NCBI GenBank assembly: GCA_019614645.1
Contig: JABWDB010000005.1
Coordinates: forward strand, 3,504,001-3,568,000
DNA length: 64,000 nucleotides
Reading direction: 5' to 3'
DNA from: Stratiolaelaps scimitus
Lineage: Eukaryota; Arthropoda; Arachnida; Mesostigmata; Laelapidae
Numbering within the stretch: the first letter of the stretch is position 1; each line of letters begins with the position of its first letter. The translations under genes and the position numbers were made by a program. Below are positions 61,351-64,000 of the stretch, one piece after another. The notes under the pieces were generated by a model. That model made no database searches. It saw nothing but the letters and a program-made list of their open reading frames with translations, and was not told the origin of the DNA.

Positions 61351-63509
61351 ATATATATATATATTGTTAGGTCTCGAGAAGCAACGAAAGGGTAGCGCGT
61401 ATTCAAGTGACGTCAGCAGGCGTCGTAACTACTTATCTCATAAACTACTCGGCGACGATCAATGGTCTTCTCGTGGCGGAGGAATTTGTTGAGTTAGTCA
61501 AGCGACGAAGTTATCGTATAGATTGTGCTTTTAGTTAGGATGGTACTCTTGCAGGCAAACCGGTTTCTCTGCACAGCTTGAGGCTTCTATCAATCGTATC
61601 TTGACTGCGTGTGTGTGTTACTCATGACATAGTATTCAAATGGCAAAATTAATGCGTCGGATAATAGAAGTTATGAGCTATTCAACATCTTTTTTTCACA
61701 ATTGCTAAATGGTTTCGAGTACTATCAGAGTTCAACGATGTTTTGTTTATATACATATTCGGTATTCTCATATATATTCGATATTTCGTCGTTGATACGC
61801 GATTCCCTAGTAGTCCCCGAAATCCCTCGGAGTCCATTTGTGAGCTGCGCAGACATAAAAATCTATGGTATGATCGACTGTTTCCACCTCTAACGATCTG
61901 GCCTCGTACCGCAAGCATAGCATGTTGCAATGGGCAACAGTAGCACGGGGTCTACAGCACCATAGTGTTCTGTGCCTTCTTGGCGCTCGATGCTTCAATC
62001 GTATATATATATTACTTGCTACTTATGTAATGCCCGTGTGATGGCCAACGCGTGGCTGCTGCTGTTGCTACGACTCAGCAACGTTATCATAAAGCTATAG
62101 GGGTCTCTCCGACGTGGAGACGGGGTCCCCCTCATCCGATGGTTTGCGGCTCTCAGACCTCGGTCGGTCGGCCGGCCGGCCGGCTCTCATCGCTCGATCT
62201 GTCCAGACGCCGTATACACCGCCGCATCGGGTTCGTCTTTTTCTTGTCAGAGAGCAATCTCTCTCGCCTCTGCTGTTTACCCATCTTCCTGCGACCAGCC
62301 ATCCAGCCTTGCTGAGCAACTCTGTTATCTACATTCGGTCATAAATAATCGTACGTAGCGACGACACCCGATGGTGGCGGGAGCTGCGGCAGCAAGAATC
62401 GCACTGGTAGTGGCGGCCAACTGACAGCAACTGGCAACGACTGGCCGACCACAATCGCAATGTTCTCTTCTGTCCTGATGTCCCGGTACCCCCCGAGAGA
62501 AACGCGCACTCACACACACACACACGCACAAATCCACTCCCCCATCTGGCTGTCAACCCCTCCAGCCTTTGGACCTACCTTATCGAACTACGGTTCACTT
62601 TACGATACGTAGCCAGCAAGATCGTGAGCAGCAACAGAAGCTGCTAGCCAGCACTACCGGGCAAGGACTCTCTCAGTAGCCATTACAGCCGCAGTGGCAG
62701 CAGTGGCAGCGACACCATCAATACGCTGATGGGAGCAGGGACACCCAAACCAACAACGCCGAGCAGAAAACGCCGCCGGTATTCGTCGACAACGACGACG
62801 ACGACGAGTGAACATCCGAATGCTTATTGTGACGATGATGATGATGGTGACGGTGCGAGATGATACGGGGATGCTGCCAGCAGCTGCTGTTGCTGTTGCT
62901 GCAGCTGCAGTACAACGTGGTGCCATCTGATTTGTGGTAGCTTTTTGTGTAGCGAGATAACGTCGGCTTTCAGCCGGTGCCTAATGTGATGGAGAATACC
63001 ACGCGGTAGTGATGCGTTTTGTACCGACGGAATGTGAGGAGCTCGATCGCGACGATCGACAGAGGGCGATGGGAGAAATTATGTGGCCAATTATGAGGTG
63101 CTAATAAAGAAATTCTGCCAGAATGCTGTATATATGTTCAGCTGACGAACGTATGTGCCATGGGTGCACATGCAAGAACGTTTTTGCCTGAGCTGCTGCC
63201 TGGCGGAACGGTACCCGTGGTATGGCATTGACGGGTTCACATATGTATGCGCGGTCAACGTGAGTCAATACAGACCGTGGGATCACCAAAGGCCGGACGA
63301 CGTCGGCATCGCTACACACAAACAGACGAGAGATTCTGAAACGGGCTCAGTTCGGAGCGATGCCGCGCGGCCATCGATCGTCAGTCCTTGCCATTCTACC
63401 CTGGCGTATTGGGTTTTTGCTGGTAATCGAAGTGACGCAGAACACGAATGCTTTTTTCGCAGCTCTTTCTCCCTATCTCTCTGTCTCTCTCTCTCTCGAA
63501 TTTCTCCAG

Positions 63510-63689
63510 TTACCACAAATCGAACAAGAACAACGAGTTGACGATGACGCTGACGATGGACGAGGATGAACCGCAACAATCATCGGGGTACGATCACGAG
63601 ATACGAGTGGCGGGGAGAACCATGCAGGAGCTTGAAAACCTCGACCTCCGGTACGCTGGCCAAATGTCCATCTCTGACGAGCTCGTGCC
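63510..63689 (+). CDS. possible exon of an unrecognised plus-strand gene
   Basis: A (CT)n tract leads into TTTCTCCAG, a very strong acceptor, at 63507-63509. A GTGAGG donor begins at 63690. The 60 codons between are open in one frame, entered in phase 2 and with possible starts at 63544 and 63556. They read like ordinary protein (MDEDEPQQSSGYDHEIRVAG, then ELENLDLRY and SISDELV). Without splicing the frame stops at 63691. I recognise no family. The product would be divergently oriented relative to ds. The CT tract is common in this window, so the acceptor could be chance. Confidence 0.25.
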
Positions 63690-64000
63690 GTGAGGTCGGC
63701 CATCCGACCATCCCTAACGTGCTTACCGAGGCAACGGACCACCCCGGGCGATCATAGATGATGGCTAAACGAGCCAAACACAATGACACGGACTGAACTC
63801 AAGAAGCAAATAACGTTTCCCTCCGCAACGACACCGCGACGACATGTAGCCGTGCAGGTATACACACGTAGAACAAACAACAGAACAACAGTGAGGGCTA
63901 TTGTTCCAGATGGAGAGGCGAGGAAGTAATAACGGAAACGCACTGAGTGGGACACATAGTGGACCCATTGTTCGTGACTGCTTCTACTCGGGGAATCAAA

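Larger units (their letters stand above)
55151..63509. other. upstream intergenic or regulatory region of ds
   Basis: No gene is recognised. The stretch from 55.2 to 60.1 kb is crowded with CAG/CAA/CTG islands, (CT)n or (GA)n tracts (55715-55735, 55840-55858, 56172-56192, 58070-58090) and (GT)n tracts (55615, 57917, 60050, 60175). From 60.4 to 63.5 kb the sequence is plainer, with (CA)n/(TA)n at 60837-60880, (TA)n at 61315-61363, (CA)n near 62510 and a CAG/CTG-rich area at 62690-62915. It may hold ds 5' exons or enhancers, but none can be pinned down. Confidence 0.5.

Noticed and set aside
1..64000. CRISPR arrays, operons, rRNA genes, intact transposase or reverse transcriptase genes
   Set aside because: No spaced direct repeats, no clustered bacterial-type genes and no rRNA or enzyme motifs seen; the tandem repeats present are simple microsatellites.

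Overview
The window is animal genomic DNA, most likely from an arthropod. It has spliced genes with phased GT-AG introns, many (TA)n, (GT)n, (GA)n and CAG/GTT microsatellites, and tRNA-derived short interspersed elements. The protein resembles dachsous of arthropods and vertebrates. A mite or tick is my best guess, from general impression only and with low confidence.

One gene dominates. It is a complete dachsous (ds) gene on the minus strand, from the ATG at 54660 to the TAG at 22767, in eight coding exons. I reconstructed every junction by phase and repeat continuity. The product is about 3254 residues: a signal peptide, exactly 27 cadherin repeats, one membrane segment and a 346-residue cytoplasmic tail carrying the conserved Dachsous tail motif. 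Dachsous is the giant atypical cadherin that binds Fat across cell contacts. It controls planar cell polarity and Hippo-dependent growth.

Layout: 63510-63689 holds a possible exon of an unrecognised plus-strand gene. 54661-63509 is the ds upstream region, dense in triplet repeats and CT/GA tracts. Exon 1 lies at 52900-54660. Intron 1 (15.4 kb) contains a decayed zinc-knuckle retroelement fragment, a tRNA-like element, a long (TA)n tract and several triplet-repeat islands. Exon 2 lies at 37329-37503, followed by the 5.2-kb intron 2. Exons 3-7 lie between 32123 and 29287 with short introns. Exon 8 (29086-22767) encodes about two thirds of the protein. A likely poly(A) signal lies about 1.08 kb beyond the stop. 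The remaining 21.7 kb downstream shows no convincing gene. It holds microsatellites, a SINE with a clear 16-bp target-site duplication, another tRNA-like element and an inverted repeat centred on (TA)n.

I found no prokaryotic, viral or CRISPR features and no new multi-gene system. The items most worth following up are the calcium-free cadherin linkers, the SINE, the inverted repeat, the LINE-like relic and the two candidate plus-strand exons.
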